Positions 9,408-18,194 of a stretch of DNA of 64,000 nt are shown here, in pieces. Location: positions 310,001 to 374,000 of the forward strand of contig CAWIED010000001.1 of assembly GCA_963835085.1 (NCBI GenBank), read 5' to 3'. The translations under genes and the position numbers were made by a program. Every line of letters begins with the position of its first letter. The first letter of the stretch is position 1. Under the pieces are notes generated by a model that was given only the letters and a program-made list of their open reading frames with translations, searched no databases and was not told the origin of the DNA. Source of the stretch: JBDIAG01 sp963835085 (GTDB lineage Bacteria; Actinomycetota; Actinomycetes; Actinomycetales; CAWJMD01).

Positions 9408-10292
9408 ATGAGCGCAGCGGAGCTCGACCGGCTGTCGACGCGGCTGCTCGGTCGTCGGCGCCCTCACCTGCGTGTTCTGGGCGACGGCGACCGACAGGCC
9501 TTGCTCCGGTTGTGCAAGGACGATCCGGTGTCGAACGTCTTCGTCATCGAACGGATTCTCAGCGGTGGCCCGATCGGCCGCGGTGGGCAGATGTGGGGTT
9601 GGTTCGAGGGCGGTGAGCTCGTTTCCGCCTGCTGGAGCGGGGCCAACTTCGTGCTCATCCAGGCCACCCCGGCTGCCATCGCGGCCTTTGCCGTCCGGGC
9701 GCGCAATGACGGCCGGCGCTGCATGTCCGTCTGCGGGCCTGCCGCGACCACCCTGCAACTGTGGGAACTGCTGTCGCCAGCGTGGGGAACCCCCCGTGAA
9801 GTGCGTCCCAACCAGCCGTTGATGGAGTTGGCGACCGCCCCGCTCGTCGAGCCCGACCCGCAGGTCAGGCTGGCGACCGCCGACGATCTCGACGTGCTGC
9901 TGCCGGCCTGTGTCGCCATGTTCACCGAGGAAGTGGGCTACTCGCCCGTGGCTTCTGACGGGGGCTGGTCGTATCGGGCGCGGGTGGAGTACCTCGTGCG
10001 CAGCGAACGCGCCTACGTGCGGATCGACCCGGTGACGCGCACGGTCATCTTCAAGGCCGAACTCGGTGCGGTCAGCGACACCGTGGCCCAGGTGCAGGGT
10101 GTGTACGTCGACCCGCGCTACCGCGGGCAGGGCTTGGCCACGCCGGGAATGGCTGCGGTGGTGGCATTGACGCAGCGCAATGTCGTGCCGATCGTGAGCC
10201 TCTATGTCAACGACTACAACACTCGAGCCCTGGCGACCTATGAACGGGTCGGGTTCCAGCAGAGCGGTGCTTTCGCCACGGTTCTGTTCTGA
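9408..10292 (+). CDS. GNAT N-acetyltransferase with N-terminal DUF4081
   Basis: 294 residues. The N-terminal half resembles the actinobacterial DUF4081 region (LRLCKDDPVSNVFVIERI, WGWFEGGELVSACW). The C-terminal half (about 155-290) is a GNAT fold with the acetyl-CoA loop YVDPRYRGQGLATPGMAAV and a terminal NTRALATYERVGFQ motif. Genes of this type follow ispG in many actinobacteria, including mycobacteria, which supports the call. The substrate is unknown. It is the last gene of the conserved block before the accessory island. Confidence 0.85.
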   Translation: MSAAELDRLSTRLLGRRRPHLRVLGDGDRQALLRLCKDDPVSNVFVIERILSGGPIGRGGQMWGWFEGGELVSACWSGANFVLIQATPAAIAAFAVRARNDGRRCMSVCGPAATTLQLWELLSPAWGTPREVRPNQPLMELATAPLVEPDPQVRLATADDLDVLLPACVAMFTEEVGYSPVASDGGWSYRARVEYLVRSERAYVRIDPVTRTVIFKAELGAVSDTVAQVQGVYVDPRYRGQGLATPGMAAVVALTQRNVVPIVSLYVNDYNTRALATYERVGFQQSGAFATVLF

Positions 10293-10381
10293 GTTTCAGG
10301 TCTGGTCGCCGACCGACTACACAGCCAAGTGTGGGAGAAATTCGCACTGCTGGTCTGGTCTGGCGGTGCCATTCTTCCCCT

Positions 10382-10617
10382 ATGAAGGTTGTGACCACCG
10401 CGGAGGCTAAGGTCAACTTCACTGCACTGCTGGTCGAGGTCACCGCAAGGGAGACGGTCACCATCACCAGGCACGGGGGCGTCCGGTGGCTACGTTGTCC
10501 AAGGCCGAGCCGCCGGCCCGCAGGTTCGGGCAATTCACGGGACTGATCACGTTCTCCGAGGACTTCGATGCGCCGATAGGCGAGGACGATCTTGCCCTGT
10601 GGGACGCAGTCGAGTGA
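10382..10617 (+). pseudogene. Frameshifted Phd/YefM-type antitoxin
   Basis: From ATG 10382 the frame reads MKVVTTAEAKVNFTALLVEV then TARETVTITRHGG, the standard N-terminus of a prevent-host-death antitoxin. The frame is then lost. In another frame the expected continuation appears at once: VATLSKAEPPARRFGQFTG, FSEDFDAPIGEDDLALWDA, ending VE and TGA at 10615-10617. A single indel near 10478-10490 separates the two halves. The stop overlaps a GTG (10614) that would start the PIN toxin, the usual coupling in TA operons. Either the gene is dead or the assembly has a one-base error here. Confidence 0.75.
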
Positions 10618-10840
10618 CTGAAGACGGCAATCGGACAGTGCTGCTCGACACCTGTGCGTTGCTCGATCTGATTGCTGCGACGGGCCGGATCGCCCCACGA
10701 TCATCACCGAGCTGAGCGAAGTCTGGATCAGTGTGCTGGTCTCCGTTGTGCGCGGGAGATTGCGATCAAGCCCTGGCAAGGTTCCTTCGACCGCGCGCTC
10801 GCGGCGCGAACGGCCAGGCACAACATCCCGCTTGTCACAA
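10614..10840 (+). pseudogene. Degraded PIN-domain toxin of the TA pair
   Basis: GTG at 10614 opens a frame reading TVLLDTCALLDLIAATGRIA, the PIN N-terminus with its first acidic residue. After about 10695 the match moves between frames: ELSEVWISVLVS in one frame, then REIAIKPWQGSFDRALAA and RHNIPLVTIG in another. The latter resembles the WEIAIK segment and the late LVT motif of VapC-like nucleases. At least two frame breaks are present and the middle is shortened, so no active nuclease can be made. The 3' end runs straight into a 7-bp tandem repeat. Confidence 0.7.
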
Positions 10841-10841
10841 T

Positions 10842-10911
10842 CGGCGCTCGGCGCTCGGCGCTCGGCGCTCGGCGCTCGGCGCTCGGCGCTCGGCGCTCGG
10901 CGCTCGGCGTT
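10842..10911. repeat. 7-bp tandem repeat (CGGCGCT)n
   Basis: Nine perfect copies of CGGCGCT run from 10842 to 10904, followed by a variant CGGCGTT. Because 7 is not a multiple of 3, every plus frame translates to the same heptapeptide cycle (ARRSALG). It replaces the expected C-terminal end of the PIN toxin. Confidence 0.95.
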
Positions 10912-11067
10912 CGGCGACCGCGGCGGTGGCTAGTGGAGCTCTGCTGGCAACGTGATCCCGGGCGCGACGCCGTAGTCGAAACCTAAACGGGCAGAGCTTT
11001 ATTCGGTTACGGATGACAGACGCAGTCATCACCGAAGTCGGCGCCGCATCGCTTTGTGTGCGGGGGT

Positions 11068-12816
11068 TTGCGGCTGCCCGCCCGGTGTCGGTGACTGATG
11101 GGACGAGCACGGTGACCACCGGGTATGACGCGTGGGGGCGGTCGACCACGTATACGCCGTCGGGTCAGCCACGTCGACGACGACGTATGACAGTGTGGGT
11201 CGGGTGGATACGGTGTCCGATCCGAAGGGGTCGACCACGTACGGGTACGGGACGGATGCCAATGGCAAGGCCGAGCACCGGGGGATGCCTACGTCCGTGG
11301 AGCACGCCACGAATGGGCAGACCGTGACGTTTACCGGGGCGTATGACGCGGCGGGCAGGTTGGTCACTCAGGAGTTGCCGGGTGGGTTGACGCAGTCCAC
11401 GACGTTCGACGTCGTGGGGGACCCGACCGGGTTGAGGTATACCGGTTCGGGTGGGCAGGAGTGGTTGGCCTGGACCCAGACCAGCGACCCCGGCTCGGAC
11501 GGGGTTGACGACCACGACGGCGGGTGCCGGGGTTGACTGCACCACCACCGGCACCACTACGAAGACGAGGGCGTGGTCGGTGAACACGGCGGACAAGATC
11601 ACCACCACCTCCTCGACGACGTCGGCGGGGACGGTGAACGGCACGTATGCGTATGACGCGTTGGGTCGGGTGACCACCCTGCCGGTGGTGGACACGATCA
11701 CCGGCACCACTGATTCGACGCTCACGTACCGGGCGGACGACACGGTCGACTCGATCACTTCCGACGGCACCACCCAGGCCTACACCTACGACCTCATGGG
11801 CCGCCGCCTCGCCGCCACGAGCACGGGGACTGTGGCCAAGACGTTGACCCGCGGGTATGCCGATACCTCGGACAACCCGGCCTACACCACCGAGACCACA
11901 CCGGTCACCGGTGGCACCCGGACCACTACCACCCGGTACCTGTCCGGGCTCGGCGTAGGTCTCGGCGCCACCACCGACACGATCACAGCATCTGGCGCCG
12001 GGACCAGTACCAGCTCCACCCTCCTCTTGGCGGACCTGCGCGGGAACACTCCCGCGACCATCACCCTGCCCAGTACGGGTTCGCCTGCCGGGATCGACTC
12101 CTGGCAATCGACTGATGAGTACGGCAACCCCACCACCCCAGCCACCGGACCCACCCCCGCTGGAGGCGCTACACCTGCCCACTACAACTGGCACGGCACC
12201 GACGAACGCTCGGCTGACACCCCCACCGGCCTCACCCTCATGGGCGCACGCCTCTACAACCCGGACACGGGAACCTTTTCAACTATCGATCCGCTGATGC
12301 GAGGAAACGACACCACCTATGGGCATCCGTCCGACCCTATCAATAGAGAGGATCTGTCTGGATTGTGCAACGACGAGTCTCTAGCCTGCCTAGGACGCAT
12401 CTTGCACAATCGAACTGAGCGAAAGCCCGATGGCTTCGAGCGATGGCTTCCTGGCGGCAGGAAAGTCTGGGAAGGAATGACTGCTGCCGGCTTTCGTCGC
12501 GGAGAAGTGGAAAGGCGATTCAGATGGCTGCTCAGGACCGCGCTGGGCTGTATCGCCCTACGGCTTCGGATCGGCATGTGCTACACGCGATCTAGGATAC
12601 GACATCATTAGGTTCTGGATGATAAACAATCATCATATTTCAGTCCAGAAAAACAAGAATAAGAGGTACTGGCTTGAGCGAAAGCTCTACGTAGACAACA
12701 GCTTCCGTAAGGATATGAGCGCTGTTTGCAGGTGTCCATATTATATGCTTGCCAGCAGTTGCCTCGGATATGCAAATTCATACTGGTTGGTGGTATGGAA
12801 TGGCAATTACATTTAG
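11068..12816 (+). pseudogene. Decayed Rhs/YD-repeat protein with phospholipase A2-like C-terminal domain
   Basis: YD repeats are read in successive frames: GYDAWGRSTTYT (to about 11165), TTYDSVGRVDTVSD, GAYDAAGRLVTQEL (to about 11500), then TYAYDALGRVTTLP, AYTYDLMGRRLAAT (to about 12485). The core ends with the Rhs signature GARLYNPDTGTFSTIDPL near 12240-12300. A third frame change near 12480-12495 leads into the tip domain, read from 12481 to TAG 12816. It contains KWKGDSDGCSGP, PYGFGSACATRDLGYD and VDNSFRKDMSAVC, matching prokaryotic phospholipase A2, whose family motif is C-x-x-H-D-x-G-Y. Here Arg occupies the catalytic His position. The 5' end is missing too (no signal or N-terminal shell). 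Remnant of a polymorphic toxin. Confidence 0.8.
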
Positions 12817-13471
12817 ATCTCGCAGGTGGGTGTTGATCGTAATAGTGTTAGTGCTGGTGGCTATAGCAGCTTTCGTGCGAAGTTGCAGCAGTGGACCATC
12901 CACCATCTCCCCTCTATCCAAGGACGTCGTGATGGCGAGGGAAGACGACACCGCCATAGTGAAGCTGAGTGGTGAGACCGAAAGGCTACTTCAGCCAACT
13001 CTTGGGGAGCCCCTCGCGACAGGTATTGGGGATGGATGCCAGGAGGGACTTGATAATTTCAGCATAAGAGATGACTATCAACTTATCTGTCAAAAGTCTC
13101 GAATCTTCCTTTACTCCATCTCGGACCAGGAGTCCACAGATCAGCTACAGAGACGTCTGGATGCAGTGCGCGAGGCGATGCGAGCAGGTCAGTGGGAATG
13201 TGAGTATTGCGGCGGTGCGTATGAGGGCCCTCCCGCAAATCTTGTAATTCAGCATGACGGCAGCGCCGAGGGGCTATTCAGGAAGGGATCAGCTACTGTT
13301 GGAGTGACGCTGCTTTCCAAGGAATATCCTTGGTCTCTAATTTCCTATCCGGGCAATGGGGGTAACGAAGTGTACTCAAGCCGGGAACTGCATGGAATTC
13401 CTGAATTAATTGTGAATCAAAAATCTAAACACATAGTTGTAACATTGGATCAAATCTACTATAAGAAGTAG
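12800..13471 (+). CDS. Membrane-anchored hypothetical protein, candidate immunity protein
   Basis: 223 residues from ATG 12800. A short basic N-terminus (MAITFRSRRW) is followed by one hydrophobic helix (LIVIVLVLVAIAAFV) and then RSCSS, so the chain is anchored with most of it outside or in the envelope. The rest is soluble with several Cys (GDGCQEG, WECEYCGGAYEG) and no domain I recognise. The start overlaps the end of the phospholipase A2-like frame by 17 bases, and base composition is clearly more AT-rich than the core genome. Position directly after a Rhs toxin tip suggests an immunity role; that is inference. Confidence 0.6.
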   Translation: MAITFRSRRWVLIVIVLVLVAIAAFVRSCSSGPSTISPLSKDVVMAREDDTAIVKLSGETERLLQPTLGEPLATGIGDGCQEGLDNFSIRDDYQLICQKSRIFLYSISDQESTDQLQRRLDAVREAMRAGQWECEYCGGAYEGPPANLVIQHDGSAEGLFRKGSATVGVTLLSKEYPWSLISYPGNGGNEVYSSRELHGIPELIVNQKSKHIVVTLDQIYYKK

Positions 13472-13752
13472 GCCACCATTCGATGTGTCGCGAAAAGGAA
13501 AAAGGTCTGCGTGCAAGGGTGGAGTGAGCTTGGCCTCGTGGGCTGCTGGGCACGGTTGGCTCGAAGAGCGCAGTCCGCGTAGTGGCCCGACAACTCAGGC
13601 TGTGTGGCTTTGGTAATATTGCCGCGGTTCTTACAATTTGGGCTGCGAGATTTGGGAGTTATCATCGTGGGGTGGTCGACAACTAAAGACGCGAAGGTGG
13701 TCTGCGTTGCGTGAGGCATCCAGAGAGTTCTCGATAGTGGAGGATTCGCCGA

Positions 13753-14016
13753 TTGGTTCGCTTGAGGCATTTTTCCCTGGTTGTGGGTGGCGTGGCTGGA
13801 ATTCTTAGCGTGTTCTTGGTGATCGGGTACAAGCGAGACCCGCTCTTGGCTGCGCTCTATTGCTTCTGGTGGTGTCATTTTACCTTCGCGGGCATGTTGG
13901 GTATGAGAGAGCGACTATCGACGTATCGCACACCGAAACTCTTGGCCTTATCGATACTCGCTTCGGCAATTACTACAACCGTGCTACCTTTCGCATATCT
14001 CATCGGCACTTCATGA
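13753..14016 (+). CDS. Small two-helix membrane protein, possibly a remnant
   Basis: TTG at 13753 opens 87 residues with two clear hydrophobic segments (HFSLVVGGVAGILSVFLVIG and KLLALSILASAITTTVLPFA) around a polar middle. Base composition is AT-rich like the preceding gene. In the next frame a hydrophobic stretch (SLIILVGISILSGENNW) appears just downstream at about 14127-14175, so the present frame may be a fragment of a longer broken gene. No family recognised. Could be a second immunity-type gene of the Rhs locus. Confidence 0.35.
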   Translation: MVRLRHFSLVVGGVAGILSVFLVIGYKRDPLLAALYCFWWCHFTFAGMLGMRERLSTYRTPKLLALSILASAITTTVLPFAYLIGTS

Positions 14017-14319
14017 TACATAGCTATTATGTATGCGAAGAGATCGACGGCAGAATGTACGCAACTTTGGTCTCGATGGAAGCCGCCGCACTCCGGGCGC
14101 GCGTTCGTCCTGGATTCAGGGGCGAGCCTGATTATTTTGGTTGGGATCAGTATATTGTCGGGGGAGAACAATTGGATTGACGGCTTCGTTTCGGCTGAAT
14201 GAATTGTCAATCATGGAATCTAGTCGTTAATCTCCGAGACCGGCAGTGTGGTGCTCGCCTGGGCGCCTAGGCGGGGCGATTCTCAGCGCGGTCAAGCTTC
14301 TGTTCAACTGTTCAACTGC

Positions 14320-15129
14320 TCAGTTCCTCAAGGCGAGCGCTGCGACGTCGATGAGCGCGATCGCGATCGCGGCCAGGAACGGTACCCTCCCCGGCGCCAC
14401 CCAGGCAGGCACAGTGAGCACCGCTGCGGCGCCCACGCCGACCCAGGCCGAGGCAGGGGTGGATCCCGCGGGCGCGACGGCCAGCAGAATGGACCCGGCG
14501 AGGAGCAGCACCGGCGCCAGCAGTCGAGTCCACTTGCGGCCCAACCGGTGTGGCAGGCCCCGGATGCCGGCGCGCAGGTCGTCGTCCAGGTCCGGCAGGA
14601 CGTTGAGCAGGTGGGCACCCACCCCCAGCAGCGAGCCGACCGCGACCACCCACCACGGCGCCGCTGCTCGGCCGGTCGCCACCCAGATGTATGCAGGCAG
14701 CGCACCGAAGGCCACGGCATAGGGCACCCAAGACCAGACAGTGGCCTTCAGCCCCGCGTTGTAGGCCAGGCCTGAGCCGACCACCAGCACGATGTGAAGT
14801 ATCAGCCCGACGTAGCCGGCGCTCCATACCGACAGGACGACCGACAAAACCAAGGCACAGACCAGCGCGACGCGGATGGTCCGCGCCGAGACGTCGCCGC
14901 GCGCGACGGGCTTATCGGTCCGGCCCGCCAGTCGGTCCCGCGCGGCATCCAGCAGATCGTTGTGCCAGCCGATGACGAGCTGGCCGCACAGGACGGCGCC
15001 GGCCACGAGTGCGACGTCGCCTGGGCTGCCCGAACCCATCGCCAGCAGAACGGCGAACAGGGTGACCGCCGCGGTGGGCACCGGGTGGCACGCCAAGGCC
15101 AGGCTCCGCACCGCGCCGAGGCTCGTCAC
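14320..15129 (-). CDS. UbiA-family prenyltransferase
   Basis: 269 residues, strongly hydrophobic, about eight transmembrane helices. Both Asp-rich prenyl-diphosphate motifs are visible: WHNDLLDAARDRLAGRTDKP (about 55-75) and LPDLDDDLRAGIRGLPHRLG (about 175-195). UbiA enzymes attach an isoprenoid chain to aromatic or other acceptors at the membrane. The gene diverges from the type III PKS gene with 99 bases between starts, suggesting shared control and that the acceptor is the PKS product. The chain length of the prenyl donor cannot be read from sequence. Confidence 0.85.
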   Translation of the reverse strand: MTSLGAVRSLALACHPVPTAAVTLFAVLLAMGSGSPGDVALVAGAVLCGQLVIGWHNDLLDAARDRLAGRTDKPVARGDVSARTIRVALVCALVLSVVLSVWSAGYVGLILHIVLVVGSGLAYNAGLKATVWSWVPYAVAFGALPAYIWVATGRAAAPWWVVAVGSLLGVGAHLLNVLPDLDDDLRAGIRGLPHRLGRKWTRLLAPVLLLAGSILLAVAPAGSTPASAWVGVGAAAVLTVPAWVAPGRVPFLAAIAIALIDVAALALRN

Positions 15130-15228
15130 GAGACTGAGCGTAGGGGTGAGACCTCAGACGCGATCTACCCCGGATGCCTGCCGTCGGCACGAAGAGCGCT
15201 GGACGGGCTCAGTCCGTAGGCTGCATGA

Positions 15229-16311
15229 ATGTCAGTGATTGCAGCGGTGCGCGGTGTCCTTCCCGAGCATCGTTACGCGCAGGAGGAGCTGACCACTGGA
15301 CTGGCCGGCATGCTGGGACTGGAGCGATCACACCTGGGAGTCTTGCAGCAGCTGCACCGCAACGCCGGGGTGGAATTCCGGCACCTGGCGCTCCCGCTGG
15401 AGGATTACGCCGAGGCCACCGCCGACTTCGGGCACTCCAACGACATCTTCATCGACGTCGCCACTGAGCTCGGCACGCGTGCTGTCCAGCAGGCGCTCGA
15501 TGCCGCCGGGCTGACCCCGCAAGACGTCGACCTGCTGATGTCCACCACCATCACCGGCCTGGCCGTCCCTTCGCTCGACGCACGCCTTATGGGTCGGTTG
15601 CCGCTGCGGGAGGACCTACGGCGGATTCCGGTCGTGGGGCTCGGCTGCGTTGCCGGCGCCGCAGGTGTCGCCCGGGTCCACGAGTGGTTGGCCGGCAACC
15701 CCGACGGGGTCGCGGTGATGCTTGCGATTGAGGTGTGCAGTCTGACCCTGCAGCGCGGCGACACCTCGACGGCCAACCTCATCGCCAGTGGGCTGTTCGG
15801 CGACGGCGCGGCGGCGGTGGTGATGGTGGGAGACCGGGCCGCCCGGCGGTTGGCTCCCGAGGGTGTTCAGGTGCTTGGCAGCCGCAGTCGTCTCTATCCG
15901 GGCACCGAGCGGGCGATGGGCTGGGATGTCGGCGCGTCGGGGCTGCGCATCGTGTTGGGTGCTGAGGTGCCGGACCTGGTCCGCACGCATGTACGCGGCG
16001 ACGTGGACCGGCTCCTGACCGCCTACGGTCTTGAGCGCTCCGAGATCGGTTGGTGGGTTGCCCACCCCGGCGGGCCGAAGGTCCTGGACGCCCTCGCCGA
16101 TGCGCTGCAGGTGCCTGCCGAGGCCCTCGGCGTCACCTGGCGGTCCCTGGCTGGCATTGGCAACCTGTCGTCGGCGTCTGTGCTGCACGTGCTCGCCGAC
16201 ACCTTGCGGGAGGTGCCGCCAGAGCCCGGCAGTCACGGGGTTCTGCTGGCTATGGGTCCTGGATTCTGCCTGGAGGCAGTGCTGCTGCGCGCGCCTGACG
16301 GTACCCGGTGA
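15229..16311 (+). CDS. Type III polyketide synthase (chalcone/stilbene synthase family)
   Basis: 360 residues with the thiolase-fold catalytic triad in place: Cys140 in VVGLGCVAGAAG, His279 in VAHPGGPK, and Asn312 in AGIGNLSSASV. Type III PKSs condense malonyl-CoA units onto an acyl-CoA starter without an ACP. Bacterial members next to methyltransferase and flavoprotein genes, such as Streptomyces griseus SrsA, make alkylresorcinols or alkylpyrones from fatty acyl starters. ATG 15229 is favoured because it gives MSVIAAVRGVLPEH, the family N-terminus. The stop overlaps the next gene's GTG by four bases. The product is inferred from the gene set, not shown by sequence. Confidence 0.92.
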   Translation: MSVIAAVRGVLPEHRYAQEELTTGLAGMLGLERSHLGVLQQLHRNAGVEFRHLALPLEDYAEATADFGHSNDIFIDVATELGTRAVQQALDAAGLTPQDVDLLMSTTITGLAVPSLDARLMGRLPLREDLRRIPVVGLGCVAGAAGVARVHEWLAGNPDGVAVMLAIEVCSLTLQRGDTSTANLIASGLFGDGAAAVVMVGDRAARRLAPEGVQVLGSRSRLYPGTERAMGWDVGASGLRIVLGAEVPDLVRTHVRGDVDRLLTAYGLERSEIGWWVAHPGGPKVLDALADALQVPAEALGVTWRSLAGIGNLSSASVLHVLADTLREVPPEPGSHGVLLAMGPGFCLEAVLLRAPDGTR

Positions 16312-16826
16312 CCTCGCTCGGCTGGTATGCCGTCCTCGTGGGTTTGGTTGTCCTGGAACGGCTTACGGAACTCGTCCTGTCCAGGAGGCACGCAGCCTGG
16401 GCGCTGGCCAGGGGCGGAGTCGAATACGGCGGCGGACATTATCTGCCGATGGTGGTGCTGCACGGTGCGCTGCTGGTGGGGTGCCTCGCCGAGGCTCAGC
16501 TCGGCCACCGCGAGTTCTACCCGTGGCTGGGTTTGCCGATGCTGGCCGTGGTGATGCTGGCCCAGGGTCTGCGGTGGTGGTGCATTCTCACGCTGGGCCG
16601 CCAGTGGAACACCCGCGTGATCGTCGTGCCAGGTCTACCCCTTGTGCGACGGGGCCCCTACCGGCTGCTGAGACATCCCAACTATGTGGCGGTGGTGGCC
16701 GAGGGCCTGGCGCTACCGCTGGTGCACACCGCGTGGGTCACGGCAGTGGCCTTCACGGTGCTGAATGCGTGGCTGCTCACAGTGCGGATTCGCACTGAGA
16801 ACGTCGCGTTGGACAGTGTGCGCTGA
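16308..16826 (+). CDS. Isoprenylcysteine carboxyl methyltransferase-like membrane methyltransferase
   Basis: 172 residues, about four to five transmembrane helices. The C-terminal half has the ICMT/phospholipid-methyltransferase pattern LGRQWNTRVIVVPGLPLV, then RRGPYRLLRHPNYVAVV (the RHPxY motif that helps bind SAM) and a late Glu in RTENVAL. Members beside type III PKS genes (SrsB-like) O-methylate the phenolic lipid. Coupled to the PKS by a GTGA overlap at 16308-16311. Likely membrane-located SAM-dependent methylation of the PKS product. Confidence 0.85.
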   Translation: MTSLGWYAVLVGLVVLERLTELVLSRRHAAWALARGGVEYGGGHYLPMVVLHGALLVGCLAEAQLGHREFYPWLGLPMLAVVMLAQGLRWWCILTLGRQWNTRVIVVPGLPLVRRGPYRLLRHPNYVAVVAEGLALPLVHTAWVTAVAFTVLNAWLLTVRIRTENVALDSVR

Positions 16827-16827
16827 G

Positions 16828-17874
16828 GTGGACGCCGACCTGGTCGTCGTCGGCGGCGGTCCGATCGGGCTCGCCACCGCTTTATATGCGGCGCGCGCCG
16901 GGTTGGTGCCCCTCGTCTTGGAGCCTCGCGCGGCTCCGGTCGACAAGGCCTGCGGCGAGGGCCTGATGCCTGGTGCCGTCGCCGCACTCGCACAACTTGG
17001 GATGCCACTCCTCGGGCGGCCTTTCGCGGGCATCCGGTATGTCGACGGCCGGCGGTCGGTCGAGGCCAGGTTCCGCGCAGCGCCGGGACGTGGGGTGCGC
17101 CGGACCCAGTTGCACGCCGCGCTGTCGACCGCCGCGGAGGAGGCGGGCGTCGAGGTGGTGCGACGGGCGATGACGAACCTGGTGCAGGGCGGAACCGGTG
17201 TGTGGGTGGAACTCCTCGGCCCTGGCGTGGCGTCGTTGCGCGGCCGCTACGTCGTGGCTGCCGACGGTCTGCACTCCCCAAGCCGCCGCTTGCTCGGGCT
17301 GGACGGGGTGTGCCGCGGGCCTCGACGATTCGGCCTGCGCCGGCATTTCCGTCTCGCCCCGTGGACCGACCTGGTCGAGGTGCACTGGTCCCCGGCGGGC
17401 GAGGCGTACGTCACGCCGGTGGCCCGGGACGAGGTGGGGGTCGCGCTGCTCGGCTCCGGGCGCGCGTCCTGGGGGCAGCGCCTCGCCGGCTTCCCGGCTC
17501 TGCAGCAGCGGCTGGTGGACGCGGAACCGATCACTGACGTGAAGGGAGCCGGCCCACTGCGGCAACGGAGTCGATCCCGGCGCAGTGGACGGATCTTGCT
17601 CGTCGGTGATGCCGGTGGCTATGTGGACGCGCTCACCGGGGAGGGCATCAGCGTCGGATTGGCCCAGGCGCGGGCTGCGGTCGCGGCGATCGCGGCAGAT
17701 CGTCCCGGGGCCTACCCGCTCGCCGCCGCTCGGGCGAGTAGCCGCAGCTCCGTGTTGACGTCGGCCTTGGTGACGGCCACCCGGACGGCGCCGGGGCGCC
17801 GGGCGGTGCTCGGCGCCGCCCACCGAGCACCGTGGCTCTTCGACCTTGCGGTCAACGCGCTGGCGCACGACTGA
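16828..17874 (+). CDS. FAD-dependent monooxygenase/oxidoreductase (geranylgeranyl reductase-like, SrsC-like)
   Basis: 348 residues from GTG 16828, one base after the methyltransferase stop; an in-frame GTG at 16816 is an alternative. The Rossmann dinucleotide motif is VVVGGGPIGLATALYAARAG at the N-terminus. ACGEGLMPGA, ADGLHSPSRRLLGL and the flavin motif LLVGDAGGYVDALTGEGISVGLA follow. This is the group-A flavoprotein hydroxylase / geranylgeranyl reductase layout. In srsABC-type operons this third gene oxidises the resorcinol ring to a hydroquinone or quinone. With UbiA present, a reductase acting on the prenyl chain is also possible. Confidence 0.85.
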   Translation: MDADLVVVGGGPIGLATALYAARAGLVPLVLEPRAAPVDKACGEGLMPGAVAALAQLGMPLLGRPFAGIRYVDGRRSVEARFRAAPGRGVRRTQLHAALSTAAEEAGVEVVRRAMTNLVQGGTGVWVELLGPGVASLRGRYVVAADGLHSPSRRLLGLDGVCRGPRRFGLRRHFRLAPWTDLVEVHWSPAGEAYVTPVARDEVGVALLGSGRASWGQRLAGFPALQQRLVDAEPITDVKGAGPLRQRSRSRRSGRILLVGDAGGYVDALTGEGISVGLAQARAAVAAIAADRPGAYPLAAARASSRSSVLTSALVTATRTAPGRRAVLGAAHRAPWLFDLAVNALAHD

Positions 17875-18194
17875 CCAGCGGATTCGGGCGATCAGGCACC
17901 TTCTGGCAGTCCCGATGCCATCCATCTTGCTAGTCGATCAATCTGGCTGAACCTCAGCAAATGGACTGCGTGCGGTGGCAATCAGCGCGCAAAACCGAGC
18001 CGATGATTTGACGGGGGAGGCTGCGCAAGGGGCGTGATCACACAGGCGCGCGCAGCTGCTAAGTGTGCCTGGCTTGTGAGCCGCGATACGATAATGAAAG
18101 CATTGATGATAAGCGGCGCGTCGGTCATGCTGTGTCAGTCATATTGTGTTGGTCATACTGTGCACATTTTCGCCGAAAGGGGGTGTTCGAAGTC
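17875..18194. other. Intergenic stretch after the PKS operon
   Basis: No coding frame with convincing composition. Base composition drops toward AT-rich after about 18060. The only structure I see is the 14-bp triple repeat listed separately. Confidence 0.5.
18124..18165. repeat. Three 14-bp direct repeats (GTCATRYTGTGYNN)
   Basis: Three adjacent units begin at 18124, 18138 and 18152: GTCATGCTGTGTCA, GTCATATTGTGTTG, GTCATACTGTGCAC. They end 29 bases before the ATG at 18195. Spacing close to 1.3 helical turns and position suggest operator-like sites for the following small gene. Confidence 0.6.

Noticed and set aside
10672..10986. Intact small protein with ARRSALG repeats
   Set aside because: The repeat follows from the 7-bp microsatellite read in any frame; the upstream part is the broken PIN toxin.
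12619..12816. Independent small ORF
   Set aside because: It is the 3' part of the phospholipase A2-like tip domain whose frame opens at 12481.
14246..14775. Plus-strand ORFs over 14.25-14.8 kb
   Set aside because: They are antisense shadows of the UbiA gene.
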